DNA of 34,974 nucleotides from CAWELS01 sp964468205. Its GTDB lineage: Bacteria; Acidobacteriota; Terriglobia; Bryobacterales; Bryobacteraceae. The stretch's first letter is position 1, and each line of letters begins with the position of its first letter. Below, in pieces: positions 7,890 through 18,300 of this stretch. The stretch lies in assembly GCA_964468205.1 (NCBI GenBank), contig CAYXVG010000063.1:1-34974 (forward strand), written 5' to 3'. Under the pieces are notes generated by a model that was not told the DNA's origin, did not search any database, and worked only from the letters and a program-made list of their open reading frames with translations. The position numbers were made by a program, and so were the translations under genes.

Positions 7890-8013
7890 TGTGATGCTGG
7901 TTAAGGGCCACTCCATTCTCCAAGCTCGAAATCGTCGCTAATGGGTGAATCAAAACTCCCAGGTCAAATCTTGGCCCCGAAATGGGTTGATACAGTAGAG
8001 ATCTTGGAGTCGC

Positions 8014-11000
8014 ATGGACACAACGCCTGTACTTCCTGAAGTAGGCCAGATCGCCCGCATCCGTCAGCGGCTGTACCTTGTAGAGAATAGTGTGCCGCCG
8101 CCGAAGCCCGGGCAGTCTACCCTGGTCAGGCTCTCATGCATCGAGGATGACGCACAAGGGCAGCAGCTCGAGGTGCTGTGGGACCGGGAAATCGATGCCG
8201 CAGTGCTCTCCGGCGACGAGTGGGACGGGGTCGTCAAGCGGGGGTTCGATCCGCCGGACCTGTTCTCAGCCTACCTGAACACGCTGCGCTGGAACTGCGT
8301 TACGTCAACAGACCCCAACCTGCTCCAGTCCCCTTTCCGGGCGGGCATCCGGCTGGACGCATACCAGCTTGAGCCCCTCCGGAAGGCCCTCAAGCTTCCG
8401 CGGGTCAATCTGTTCATCGCGGACGATGTTGGCCTTGGCAAGACAATCGAGGCCGGCTTGATCGCCCGGGAGCTGCTGCTCCGAAAGAAGGTTCGGGAGA
8501 TCGTCGTCGCCTGTCCCCCGTCCATGCTCCTCCAATGGAAGGACGAACTGGAGCAGCGTTTTGGACTGATCTTCGAGATCTTGGACAAATCCTATGTCCA
8601 GCGAGTCCGCAAGGAGCGCGGCTTTGGAGTCAACCCGTGGGCTACTCACTCCCGCTTTTTGGTCTCCAATCGGCTCTTGATCGATGAAGCGTACTCCGGG
8701 CCGTTGCTCGCTTGGCTGGAGGACTTCCGTGCCGGCAGCCTCTTCATCCTCGACGAAGCCCATCACGCCGCCCCATCAAGCGGCGCGCGGTACGCCATCG
8801 ATTCCCAGATCACCAGGGCGATCCGGGACATCTCTCCCCGCTTCGAGCATCGCCTATTCCTCTCCGCCACACCCCACAACGGCCACTCGAACAGTTTCTC
8901 CGCGTTGCTTGAGATCCTCGACCCGCAGCGCTTCTGCCGCGGCGTGCGCGTCTACAAAAAAATGCTCGACGACGTGATGGTGCGGCGATTGAAGGATGAC
9001 CTTCGTGAGATCGTCGGTGGACTCCCGAAGCGACAGGTTGTCCAAGTGGATCTCCAGGGCCTGCCGGACGACGCACCGGAACTCCGCTTGGCCGCTCTCC
9101 TCGACGAATACCGAAATCTCCGAGAGCAGCGCCTGAGCGGCGAAACGAAACGAAAACAGGCGGCTTCCGGGCTGTTGATCTGTGGGCTGCAACAGCGTCT
9201 CTTTTCCTCCGTTGAAGCTTTCGCCAGAACCCTAAACGTCCACCGAAAGACCGTCAAGCGACAGTGGGCGGAGTGGCTGGCCAGCGGTGACACCGCTCAG
9301 AAAGAGCTTGACATCAAGCCTGACCTGATCGGCGAAGGTCTTGGCGCCGATGACGACCGGGCGGCACTGGGCGAAGAAGAGGTTCAAGCAGAAGAGGAAA
9401 GCCAGATCACCGCGGTCTCGGAATCTGCTTTTGGCCCCGTCGCGGGCGCAGAAGCACGCCGGCTTTTCGAGCAGGAGCAAAGACTCATCGAGGAGATGGC
9501 TGAGCTCGCTAACGAGAGCCGCCACGTCCCCGATGCCCGAGTTCGAAAGCTGATCGCCTGGTTTCGAGACAAGATGTGTCCGGAACTTCCGGAGGACGGC
9601 GAAGAACCGGCGACGCCGTCCAAGTGGAACGACACCCGGGTCATCATCTTCACCGAATACGATGACACCAAGCGCTACCTTCTAGAACAACTCCGGGCGG
9701 CAATCGCGGGCACCGATCGCGCCTCGGAGCGAATCGCCGTCTACCACGGCCCGACCCCGATTCCTGAGCGCGAGAAGATCAAGACAGCTTTCAATACGGA
9801 CCCGAAACTGCACCCGCTTCGCATCCTGGTAGCCACGGACGCGGCCCGGGAGGGCCTCAACCTTCAGGCCCATTGCTGGAACCTCTTCCATTTCGACGTA
9901 CCCTGGAATCCCAGCCGGATGGAGCAGCGCAACGGGCGCATCGACCGCAAGCTTCAGCCGAAAGATGAAGTCTACTGCCACTACTTCTACTACGCACAGC
10001 GGCCTGAAGACCGCATTCTGAAGGTTCTCGTTGAAAAGACCAAGCGTATACGCGAAGAGCTGGGCAGCCTGTCCCAGGTGATTGAAGGCCGTCTGAACGA
10101 ACTGATGAAGGGCGGCATCCGCCGCAAGACCGTGGATCAGCTTGAACACGAGATTGAAGTCGCCGATCTTGAGGCGGATCAGCGCCAGACCGTCGAAGAG
10201 GAACTGGAAGCGGCTCGCGAGCGCCAGGATGAGCTGCGTGGTCAGATCCATCGGCTCCAGACCATGCTTGGCCGGTCGCAAGGTGCGGTTGCATTCAGCG
10301 AGGAGCACTTCCGATCTACCATCTCCTGCGCGCTCCAACTGATGGGAGCGGAGCCACTGACTCGCGGAACCGTACCAGAAAATGGCAAGCCTCACCGCTG
10401 GACCTTCCCGGCTGTCGATCAGCGCGCTGGCGCTGACCCGACCTGGGCGAACACGCTGGATGCCCTGCGCAAGCCCAGGGAGCGAGATGAGCGGTTCTGG
10501 GACTGGAGACGTGACTCCCCAATCCGGGAGGTGGTGTTCGAGGACCCGGGCGAAGTCACCGAGGAGGTCGTTCAGCTTCACCTGGAACACCCAGTCGTGC
10601 GGCGCCTGCTTTCTCGTTTCGTCGCTCAGGGCTTCGTCCATCACGACCTCTCACGGGCCTGCCTCACCCAAACGACCGACGCGATCCCAAGAGTGGTGCT
10701 TGTAGGGCGTCTTGCCCTGTACGGTCCCGGCGCCGCGCGACTGCACGAGGAGTTGATCCCCATCACCGCCCGCTGGACCGATCCGAAGATCCGCAAAGGC
10801 CCCCTTTCGCCCTATGCACGAGAAGCCGAAACGAAAACGCTGCACCTGCTGGACGAAGCGCTCAAGGCCCCACGGAGCCACAAGATCACCGAGGTGATCT
10901 CCCGGCAGTTGCAGACCGCCACTGCTGACGACATCCAGCAACTTCTCCCGCACCTCGAGTCCCGGAGTGCCGAATACGAGAAGGACGCCCGCGCCGCACT

Positions 11001-11289
11001 TGAGAAGCGCGCGGATACAGAAGCGAAAGCGATGCGGGAGATCCTGGAAACTCAACAGAAGCACTTGGAAGCCACGGTCGCCAAGCACGACCAGGAAACT
11101 CAGCTACACCTCTTCAAAGACGAGGAACGCCGCCAGCTCGAATCCAACCGCCGCTATTGGGGATCCCGTCTTGAGTCGCTGCGGAACGAACTGGAAACGG
11201 AACCGGACCGCATCCGCGGGATCTACGAGGTCAAGGCCCGGCGTGTAGAGCCGGTTGGGTTGGTCTACCTCTGGCCGATCACAGGGTAA
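8014..11289 (+). CDS. drmD: DISARM class 1 helicase DrmD (SNF2-like)
   Basis: A 1091-aa SNF2-family protein. Walker A is DVGLGKT (138-144), motif Ia lies at IVVACPPSMLLQW, Walker B is ILDEAHH (DEAH 247-250) and motif III is LFLSATPHNG. A helix-turn-helix-like insertion (about 395-425; FSSVEAFARTLNVHRKTVKR) separates the lobes. The second lobe has VIIFTEYDDTKRYL and ATDAAREGLNLQ (about 609-620), ending in QRNGRIDRKLQP. Long helical and coiled segments make up the C-terminus. SNF2 helicases with this layout, followed by an adenine methylase, drmA, drmB and drmC, define class 1 DISARM as described by Ofir and colleagues. GGAG lies 4 nt before the ATG. It starts 124 nt after the PRTase gene and ends 3 nt before drmMI. 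It is needed for restriction in class 1 systems; its mechanistic role is less clear than that of DrmAB. Confidence 0.93.
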   Translation: MDTTPVLPEVGQIARIRQRLYLVENSVPPPKPGQSTLVRLSCIEDDAQGQQLEVLWDREIDAAVLSGDEWDGVVKRGFDPPDLFSAYLNTLRWNCVTSTDPNLLQSPFRAGIRLDAYQLEPLRKALKLPRVNLFIADDVGLGKTIEAGLIARELLLRKKVREIVVACPPSMLLQWKDELEQRFGLIFEILDKSYVQRVRKERGFGVNPWATHSRFLVSNRLLIDEAYSGPLLAWLEDFRAGSLFILDEAHHAAPSSGARYAIDSQITRAIRDISPRFEHRLFLSATPHNGHSNSFSALLEILDPQRFCRGVRVYKKMLDDVMVRRLKDDLREIVGGLPKRQVVQVDLQGLPDDAPELRLAALLDEYRNLREQRLSGETKRKQAASGLLICGLQQRLFSSVEAFARTLNVHRKTVKRQWAEWLASGDTAQKELDIKPDLIGEGLGADDDRAALGEEEVQAEEESQITAVSESAFGPVAGAEARRLFEQEQRLIEEMAELANESRHVPDARVRKLIAWFRDKMCPELPEDGEEPATPSKWNDTRVIIFTEYDDTKRYLLEQLRAAIAGTDRASERIAVYHGPTPIPEREKIKTAFNTDPKLHPLRILVATDAAREGLNLQAHCWNLFHFDVPWNPSRMEQRNGRIDRKLQPKDEVYCHYFYYAQRPEDRILKVLVEKTKRIREELGSLSQVIEGRLNELMKGGIRRKTVDQLEHEIEVADLEADQRQTVEEELEAARERQDELRGQIHRLQTMLGRSQGAVAFSEEHFRSTISCALQLMGAEPLTRGTVPENGKPHRWTFPAVDQRAGADPTWANTLDALRKPRERDERFWDWRRDSPIREVVFEDPGEVTEEVVQLHLEHPVVRRLLSRFVAQGFVHHDLSRACLTQTTDAIPRVVLVGRLALYGPGAARLHEELIPITARWTDPKIRKGPLSPYAREAETKTLHLLDEALKAPRSHKITEVISRQLQTATADDIQQLLPHLESRSAEYEKDARAALEKRADTEAKAMREILETQQKHLEATVAKHDQETQLHLFKDEERRQLESNRRYWGSRLESLRNELETEPDRIRGIYEVKARRVEPVGLVYLWPITG

Positions 11290-11292
11290 GAG

Positions 11293-14200
11293 ATGCCAAC
11301 GGATACGATCAAACGCGACCACGAAGAATGGCTCGGCTATGTGCAGCCTGTTGGCCTGGTCGTTTCCATCCCCGCGCTGATCGAGGCTCAGGCGATCATC
11401 AACCGCAATTTCGGGCCCGAACACCGGTCGTTTCTTCAGGCCCTGCCGATCGACCGAAACGGTGACCCGATCCCTGAGATCCGTGACTTCCCTGCGTTTG
11501 CGCAGAAGGTCTTCGAGTGGACTCTTGAGGATCTCCACGGTTCGCCCGGCGGTCCGACGCTACCAGACGCCCTCGAAGTCCCCCTGCCGGACTACAACGA
11601 GACTCTGCGGCCCACCTACGCGCTCCGGGAGTATCAGCCACCGGTGAACGGGTGCGAATGGATCCTGCTGGTCCAAACGGTGTCCGGCGATTTCGACGAA
11701 GTAGGCGACATCGATTCCCATCGTTGGCAAGCCAGTCCGCAGGCCAGGATCGAGCGTCTTCTGCGCGAGACCGAGGTCCCGATAGGTCTCCTCGTGAATC
11801 GGCACGCCATCCGCTTGGTCTACGCCCCGCGGGGTGAGTCGAGCGGTCACATCACGTTCCGGCTTCCAGAGATGGTCCAGGTGGCAGGGCGACCGATCTT
11901 CGGCGCACTGCACATGCTGCTTTGCGCCGAGCGCCTCTACAGCCTTGGAGAGAACGAACGGCTACCAGCCATTCTCAAGAACAGCCGCCTCTACCAGAAC
12001 GAAGTTTCCACCCGGCTGGCTGGACAAGTGATGGCGGCGCTCTTCGAGCTGCTCCGAGGCTTCCAGTCCGCGCACGGTCAGTCGAACGGCCAGCTCCTGC
12101 AAGACGTGCTCGCGAAGGCGCCCAACCAGGTTTACGCCGGGCTGGTCACGACCCTTATGCGGCTCGTCTTCGTGCTCTTCGCAGAGGACAAGGGCCTTCT
12201 GTCCGCGGACCCGGTGTACGTCAACTACTACTCCGTCGGCGGCCTGTTCGAGCGGCTCCGGGAAGACGATGCTCAGCACCACGACACGATGGACCAACGC
12301 TACGGCGCGTGGGCCCAACTCCTGACGCTATTCCGGTTACTGTACAACGGCGGCAGCCACGGCGGTCTCGACGTCCCGGCCCGGCGGGGCTATCTCTTCG
12401 ACCCCGACAGCTACCCCTTCCTGGAAGGCCGCCTCCTCGGCAGCAAAGCAGATGACGAAAGCGGACCGCTACCGATCCCCAGAGTCTCGGACGGGGTGCT
12501 CTTCAAGGTGTTGCGGAATCTGCTGGTCCTGGATGGCGAGCGGATCAGCTACCGCAACCTGGACGTCGAGCAGATCGGCAGCGTCTACGAAGCCATCATG
12601 GGCTTCGAACTTGAGGTCGCCCAGGGCAGGTCTATCGCCATGAAGGCGAAGAAGGCCCACGGCGCTCCTGCAACGATCAATCTTGAGGCGCTGCTTGCCG
12701 CCAAGCCAGCGGACCGGCCAAAATGGCTTTCCAACACCGCCGACCAGACCCTCAGCGGGCAGGCCCTCACGGCGCTGAAGTCCGCCGAGACCATCGATGA
12801 TCTCCTCGCTGCGCTCGATCGCCGGATCGCCAGGCATGTGACACCAAACCCGGTCACCAAAGGGTCAATGATCTTCCAGCCATCCGGCGAGCGGCGCCGT
12901 AGCGGCTCCCATTACACACCTCGATCTCTGACCCAGCCGATCGTGGAGGCGGCGCTCGGACCGGTCCTGAAGACCTTAGGACCGAAGCCCCGGCCCGAAC
13001 GGATTCTTGAGCTCGAGGTGTGTGACCCGGCGATGGGGTCCGGTGCGTTCCTGGTGGAAGCCTGCCGGCAACTTGGCGAAGCGTTGCTGGAGTCCTGGCG
13101 AGTGCATGACTGCCTGCCGGTGATTCCTTCCGACGAAGACGAACTGCTGTACGCCAGACGGGTCGTCGCCCAGCGGTGCCTGTATGGGCTGGACAAGAAC
13201 GAAATGGCGGCCGATCTCGCAAAGCTCTCGCTGTGGCTGGCAACGCTGGCGAAGGACCATCCGTTCACGTTCCTGGACCACGCGCTGCGTCACGGCGACT
13301 CTCTCGTGGGATTGAGCGCTGAACAGGTCGAGGCCCTGAACTGGCAGCCGCCGAAAGAGGGAAAGCTCCTCGAAGGCCTGCCGCTTCGACTCGGGCACAT
13401 CCTCAATGCAAGGAAACAGATCCTCGACGCAGCCGAAGACACGCCCTACGACACGCTTGCGCAGAAGCTGGCCAAGGTGGAAGAACAGATGGCCGATCTC
13501 CGATTAGCCGGGGACCTGGCAGTGGCCGCTTTCTTCGAGGGCAACTCCCACAAGTCTCGCGAGAAGCGGCGCAAAGAACTCGCGGAGAAGTTTGAGCTCG
13601 CGCGGGAACGAGTCACTGACCTCGAACTCGAGGATGAACTACAGAGGACGGTGAGAGGCCTGCGCAGCGGGCCGAAAGGGATTCCCTCGTTTCACTGGGA
13701 ACTTGAGTTCCCAGAAGTCTTTCAGCCGGATAGTCGCGGCAAGCGCGCGGGAGGGTTCCATGCCATCGTTGGAAACCCGCCATTTGCTGGGAAGAACACG
13801 CTCATAGAAGCGCACGCGGACGGCTACCTGGATTGGCTCAAGACCGTTCACGACGAAAGCCATGGGAACGCCGACCTTGCGGCTCACTTCTACCGCCGGG
13901 CATTCAAACTGCTCCGGCCAGCCGGGTGCTTTGGCTTGATCGCCACCAACACGATTGCACAAGGCGATACCCGCTCGACGGGCCTACGGTGGATCTGCAC
14001 CCATGGTGGGACTATCTACCGGGCACGCAAGCGGCACAAGTGGCCCGGTGAGGCGGCGGTGGTCGTCAGTGTTGTTCACATCTGCAAGGGCAAGATGGAA
14101 GTGCCATTCCTGCTCGACAACAGGGAGGTGCCCATCATCACCGCCTACCTGTTCCATGCAGGCGGCCATGAGGATCCCGCACCGCTGAAAGCCAACGAAG

Positions 14201-15396
14201 ACAAGAGTTTTCAGGGCAGCATCGTGCTCGGCATGGGTTTCACTTTCGATGACACGGACAAGAAGGGCGTCGCTACACCGATCTCCGAAATGCACCGCCT
14301 GATCGAAGAAGACCCGCGCAACCAGGAGCGGATACTCCCTTACGTTGGTGGCGAGGAAGTGAACAACTCACCTACTCACGATCATCATCGCTATGCAATC
14401 AGCTTCGCAGACTGGCCTCTTCAGCGGGAAGATAAAGGAAAGTCTTGGCGTGATGCCACTGACAAGGAGCGACGAGAATGGTTGCGGACTGGGGTGGTCC
14501 CTCTTGACTACCCTGAGGCAGTCGCAACCGACTATCCAAGTCTGCTGGCTCTTGTAGAACACAAGGTGAGACCCCTCCGTCTCAAGGACAATCGGGAGTC
14601 CTATCGACGATATTGGTGGCAATATGCAGAGAAACGCGTCGATCTGTATGAGAGTATCCGTGACCTGCCTCAAGTCCTTGCGATAAACTGCGGAGCAACT
14701 CCTCACATGTCATTTTGCTTTCTAGACAGCAGGACCATATTTGCCAATACTCTTGTTGTTGTCGCCTTCCACTCCCCCAGCGCCTTCTGTGTTCTCCAGG
14801 CGCGTGTGCATGAAGTATGGGTCAGATTCTTTGCGTCCTCCCTGGAAGACCGACTACGTTACACGCCAACTGACTGCTTCCAGACTTTCCCACTTCCAAG
14901 GAGGTTTGACGAGAATGAAGAACTGGAAAGAGCCGGTCACGCCTACAACGAACATCGCGCTTCAATAATGCAGCAGAACAGTGAGGGGCTCACCAAAACC
15001 TACAATCGCTTTCACGACCCCGGAGAGTGTTCCTCCGACTTTGTGAGGCTCCGAGAACTACATGACCAGATGGACCGTGCAGTGCTGGATTCCTATGAGT
15101 GGAGTGATATCAAGCTGGCGTGTGAGTTTATCCCGCTTTTCAACGAAGACCACGCGGACGAAGACACCCGGCGACAGCAGAAGTACCGCTATCGTTGGCC
15201 TGACGAAATCCACGACGAGGTGTTGGCAAGACTGCTTGCCCTGAACCAAGAGCGAGATCAACAGGAAGCGCTTCTCAAGGAGACTGGGGTGCCAAGGGTG
15301 CAGAACACTCCGAAGCGAAAGCGAGCCCAGACCCGAAGGCCTGTTGCGACGAGCGCACAGAGCCTGCTCGATCTGCTGGGTGAAATCAAGGAGTGA
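11293..15396 (+). CDS. drmMI: DISARM class 1 adenine-specific DNA methyltransferase DrmMI
   Basis: A 1367-aa type IIG/BREX-like N6-adenine methyltransferase. The AdoMet site is CDPAMGSGAF (577-586), followed by GLDKNEMAADLAKLSLWLAT. The catalytic NPPF is at 828-831 in AIVGNPPFAGKN. A large N-terminal region (1-500; DUF-type helical, VLFAEDKGLL around 290) and a C-terminal specificity-like region (about 950-1300; YVGGEEVNNSPTHDHHRYAI) complete the usual fold. In DISARM it methylates host DNA as self. A coiled segment around 690-790 sits between the AdoMet motif and NPPF. It starts 3 nt after drmD and ends 3 nt before drmA. The recognition motif cannot be read from sequence. Confidence 0.94.
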   Translation: MPTDTIKRDHEEWLGYVQPVGLVVSIPALIEAQAIINRNFGPEHRSFLQALPIDRNGDPIPEIRDFPAFAQKVFEWTLEDLHGSPGGPTLPDALEVPLPDYNETLRPTYALREYQPPVNGCEWILLVQTVSGDFDEVGDIDSHRWQASPQARIERLLRETEVPIGLLVNRHAIRLVYAPRGESSGHITFRLPEMVQVAGRPIFGALHMLLCAERLYSLGENERLPAILKNSRLYQNEVSTRLAGQVMAALFELLRGFQSAHGQSNGQLLQDVLAKAPNQVYAGLVTTLMRLVFVLFAEDKGLLSADPVYVNYYSVGGLFERLREDDAQHHDTMDQRYGAWAQLLTLFRLLYNGGSHGGLDVPARRGYLFDPDSYPFLEGRLLGSKADDESGPLPIPRVSDGVLFKVLRNLLVLDGERISYRNLDVEQIGSVYEAIMGFELEVAQGRSIAMKAKKAHGAPATINLEALLAAKPADRPKWLSNTADQTLSGQALTALKSAETIDDLLAALDRRIARHVTPNPVTKGSMIFQPSGERRRSGSHYTPRSLTQPIVEAALGPVLKTLGPKPRPERILELEVCDPAMGSGAFLVEACRQLGEALLESWRVHDCLPVIPSDEDELLYARRVVAQRCLYGLDKNEMAADLAKLSLWLATLAKDHPFTFLDHALRHGDSLVGLSAEQVEALNWQPPKEGKLLEGLPLRLGHILNARKQILDAAEDTPYDTLAQKLAKVEEQMADLRLAGDLAVAAFFEGNSHKSREKRRKELAEKFELARERVTDLELEDELQRTVRGLRSGPKGIPSFHWELEFPEVFQPDSRGKRAGGFHAIVGNPPFAGKNTLIEAHADGYLDWLKTVHDESHGNADLAAHFYRRAFKLLRPAGCFGLIATNTIAQGDTRSTGLRWICTHGGTIYRARKRHKWPGEAAVVVSVVHICKGKMEVPFLLDNREVPIITAYLFHAGGHEDPAPLKANEDKSFQGSIVLGMGFTFDDTDKKGVATPISEMHRLIEEDPRNQERILPYVGGEEVNNSPTHDHHRYAISFADWPLQREDKGKSWRDATDKERREWLRTGVVPLDYPEAVATDYPSLLALVEHKVRPLRLKDNRESYRRYWWQYAEKRVDLYESIRDLPQVLAINCGATPHMSFCFLDSRTIFANTLVVVAFHSPSAFCVLQARVHEVWVRFFASSLEDRLRYTPTDCFQTFPLPRRFDENEELERAGHAYNEHRASIMQQNSEGLTKTYNRFHDPGECSSDFVRLRELHDQMDRAVLDSYEWSDIKLACEFIPLFNEDHADEDTRRQQKYRYRWPDEIHDEVLARLLALNQERDQQEALLKETGVPRVQNTPKRKRAQTRRPVATSAQSLLDLLGEIKE

Positions 15397-15399
15397 CAG

Positions 15400-18300
15400 A
15401 TGGCAGAGCCGATGACCTCCGCTGACGTTCGAACCAAACTCGTGGAAGCACTCGAACTCGACTTGGTTGGTCCCCGGAATACGCTCGGCGACCCGAGCGA
15501 GGTCCTCCCGCAGGCGCCCTCCCGCTGGTACTTGACAGGGTTCCTGGCACCCATCGAATCGGACCCGACACAGAAGGTGGAGGAGGACGTCACCGAGGAA
15601 ATGGACCAGGCCGGTGAAAGTGGCGGCCTCGACGACGATCTGGTTCCGGAAAAGGGGCCGGCGCGTCAGCGGTTCTTTCCCTCTTCGATGGGCGTGAGCG
15701 TCCTCCTGCCCAAGGAGGCTACGGCACTTCAGGTGAAGGTTACCTGGGGAGACTATCGGCCATCCGATGAGGGGCCGGAGGATTGGGCACGGATTCCTCG
15801 TGCGTCAGCATTGAGCTTGAAACTGCCGGACAGTACGACGACTCCCAGTGAGACAGCGGTTCCAGACAGCCAAGGGCTCCGGGTCGCCCTATCCGTCCGT
15901 CCCGTTGAGACGGCCGCGATTGAGGCCGGGCTGCTTACAGGCGCGCGTACGATTTCTGTGTTCCTCGTGAACCGCCGCAGGCCCGCTCCCGACGTCACGA
16001 AGGACACCGCATTCGCATTTCAGGCACAGCTCGAGGTCATTACTGAAACGCCATTCCTGGCTAGGCCTGACCTGCGGAGCCTCGCGAGTGGAGATTGGGA
16101 TGATCGGGTTGCGGACCTCCAATATCGCGAAGTCGGCGAGTTCGCCGTCGGCCATAACGTTGCCACGGAAGCCCATGTTGAGGGTGGACACTGCCGAATG
16201 GTTCGGACTCGATGGATTCCCCAGACAAAGGTGGAGCGTGTGGCGCCGGCGGCGATTCCGGGAGTTGAGCTGTCGATGGATGTCCTGAGCGAGCTCAGCG
16301 ATGCAAACGACGCGGAAACCAAGCTCCAGCCTCTAGTCGCTGAGTACCGGAAGTGGATTGAGCAACAGCAGGCCAGCATCCCAACTTCACCTCAAAGGCG
16401 CCAGGAAACTGGAAACGAGCTGGCGAAGCGGGCGAAGGTAGCCGCGAACCGCATCGAAAAGGGCATCGCACTCCTCCGAGATGAGGAATGCTTGGAAGCC
16501 TTCCGGTTGGCTAACAAGGCGATGGCTGCTGCCGCTCGGCAGAGATTCGGGGGAATGCAGGGCAAACCGACGGAGGAGGTTGAGCCCCGCTGGTATCCGT
16601 TCCAGTTGGCGTTCCTTCTCATGAACCTGCCCGGCATTGCGGAGCCGAAGAGCGACGATCGGGCTGTTGTCGATCTGCTGTTCTTCCCCACGGGCGGCGG
16701 CAAGACCGAAGCCTATCTGGGTCTGACGGCGTTCACACTGGTTCTGCGCCGCTTGCGGAACAAGGGAATCTCGTCGGCCGGTGTCAGTGTCCTGATGCGC
16801 TATACCCTGCGGCTGCTGACGCTGGACCAGTTGAGCCGTGCCTCGACACTGATCTGCGCCCTCGAACTGGAGCGGCAGAACGACGTGGACAAGCTTGGAA
16901 CGTGGCCTTTTGAGATCGGGCTTTGGGTGGGCCGAGGGGCGACGCCAAATCAGATGGGAAAGCGAGGCGACAACAAGCAGGAGACCGCTCGTGCGCGGAC
17001 CATCGCGTTCAGGAATGACGACCGGAAGCCATCCCCCATCCCGCTCGAGGAGTGCCCTTGGTGTGGCACCAAGTTCAAGCCGATTTCGTTCAAGCTGCTG
17101 CCGAATCCAGACGAGCCAACGGACTTGCGCATCAACTGTGTCAATCGGACCTGCGAGTTCTCGCGAGGCTCCAATCTGCCTATACTCGCGGTGGACGAGC
17201 CGATCTATCGAAGGCTGCCGTGCTTTCTGATCGCCACGGTAGACAAGTTCGCGGCTCTCCCATGGAACGGCTCGGTCGGCGCATTCTTCGGGCGGGTACA
17301 GCGATACGACAAGAACGGCTTCTACGGCCCGTGCGACTCGCCGCAAGGGGCTCCTTTGCCCAACAACGGCCTGCCGCCGCCGGAACTCGTCATCCAGGAT
17401 GAACTGCACCTGATTTCTGGGCCACTCGGCACCATGGCGGGGCTGTACGAAACGGCACTTGAAGAACTGGCTGTTCGGGAAGTGGACGGCCGGCAGATTC
17501 GGCCGAAGATCGTCGCCTCCACCGCGACCGTTCGGCGGGCCGAAAACCAGATCCGGGCTCTGTTCAATCGCACGACAGTCGATATCTTCCCACCGCCGGG
17601 TCCAGACCGAAAGGACTCCTTCTTTGCTGAGACGCTCCCTTCATCTCGGAGCAACGCGAGGTTATACGTAGGCGTGGCGGCCCAGGGCCGGAGCCCGAAA
17701 GTGGCCATGTTGCGGGTGTACATGGCTCTCCTTGGCGCGTCACAGAAATGGTATGACCGGCTGAAGAAGAAAGGAGCAGCCGAGAACCCAGCCGATCCGT
17801 ATATGACGCTCGTCGGCTACTACAACGCCCTCCGGGAATTGGGTGGCGCGCGGCGGTTGATCGAGGACGAGGTTCGGAACCGCTTGGTCGGGTATTCCAC
17901 CCGCCGGAGAGTGGGCGAGGCTGAAGGGCTGTTTGTGAATCGGCAGATCGATTACGAACCGGTGGAGCTTACCAGCCGGGAGAACACTGCCAAGGTCGCT
18001 GAGTCGAAACGGCGGCTGGCACAGCAGTTCGGGCAGGACAAACCCGTCCACGTCGCCATCGCCACTAACATGATCTCGGTCGGCCTGGATATCACCCGGC
18101 TGGGCCTCATGGTGGTGTTTGGCCAGCCCAAGACGAGTGCCGAGTACATCCAGGCCACCAGCCGCGTCGGGCGGGATCCGGACCGGCCAGGTCTCGTCGC
18201 GACCATTTTCAATATCCATAAGCCGCGCGACCGGTCGCACTACGAGCGCTTTGCGGCCTACCACGAGACCTTTTACCGGAGCGTTGAGGTCACGAGTGTG

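Noticed and set aside
9682..10644. A 320-aa antisense frame within drmD
   Set aside because: It has no recognisable domain, and the opposite frame holds the SNF2 C-terminal lobe.
16387..17409. A 340-aa antisense frame within drmA
   Set aside because: It is a shadow of the helicase frame, which contains Walker A and the zinc cluster here.
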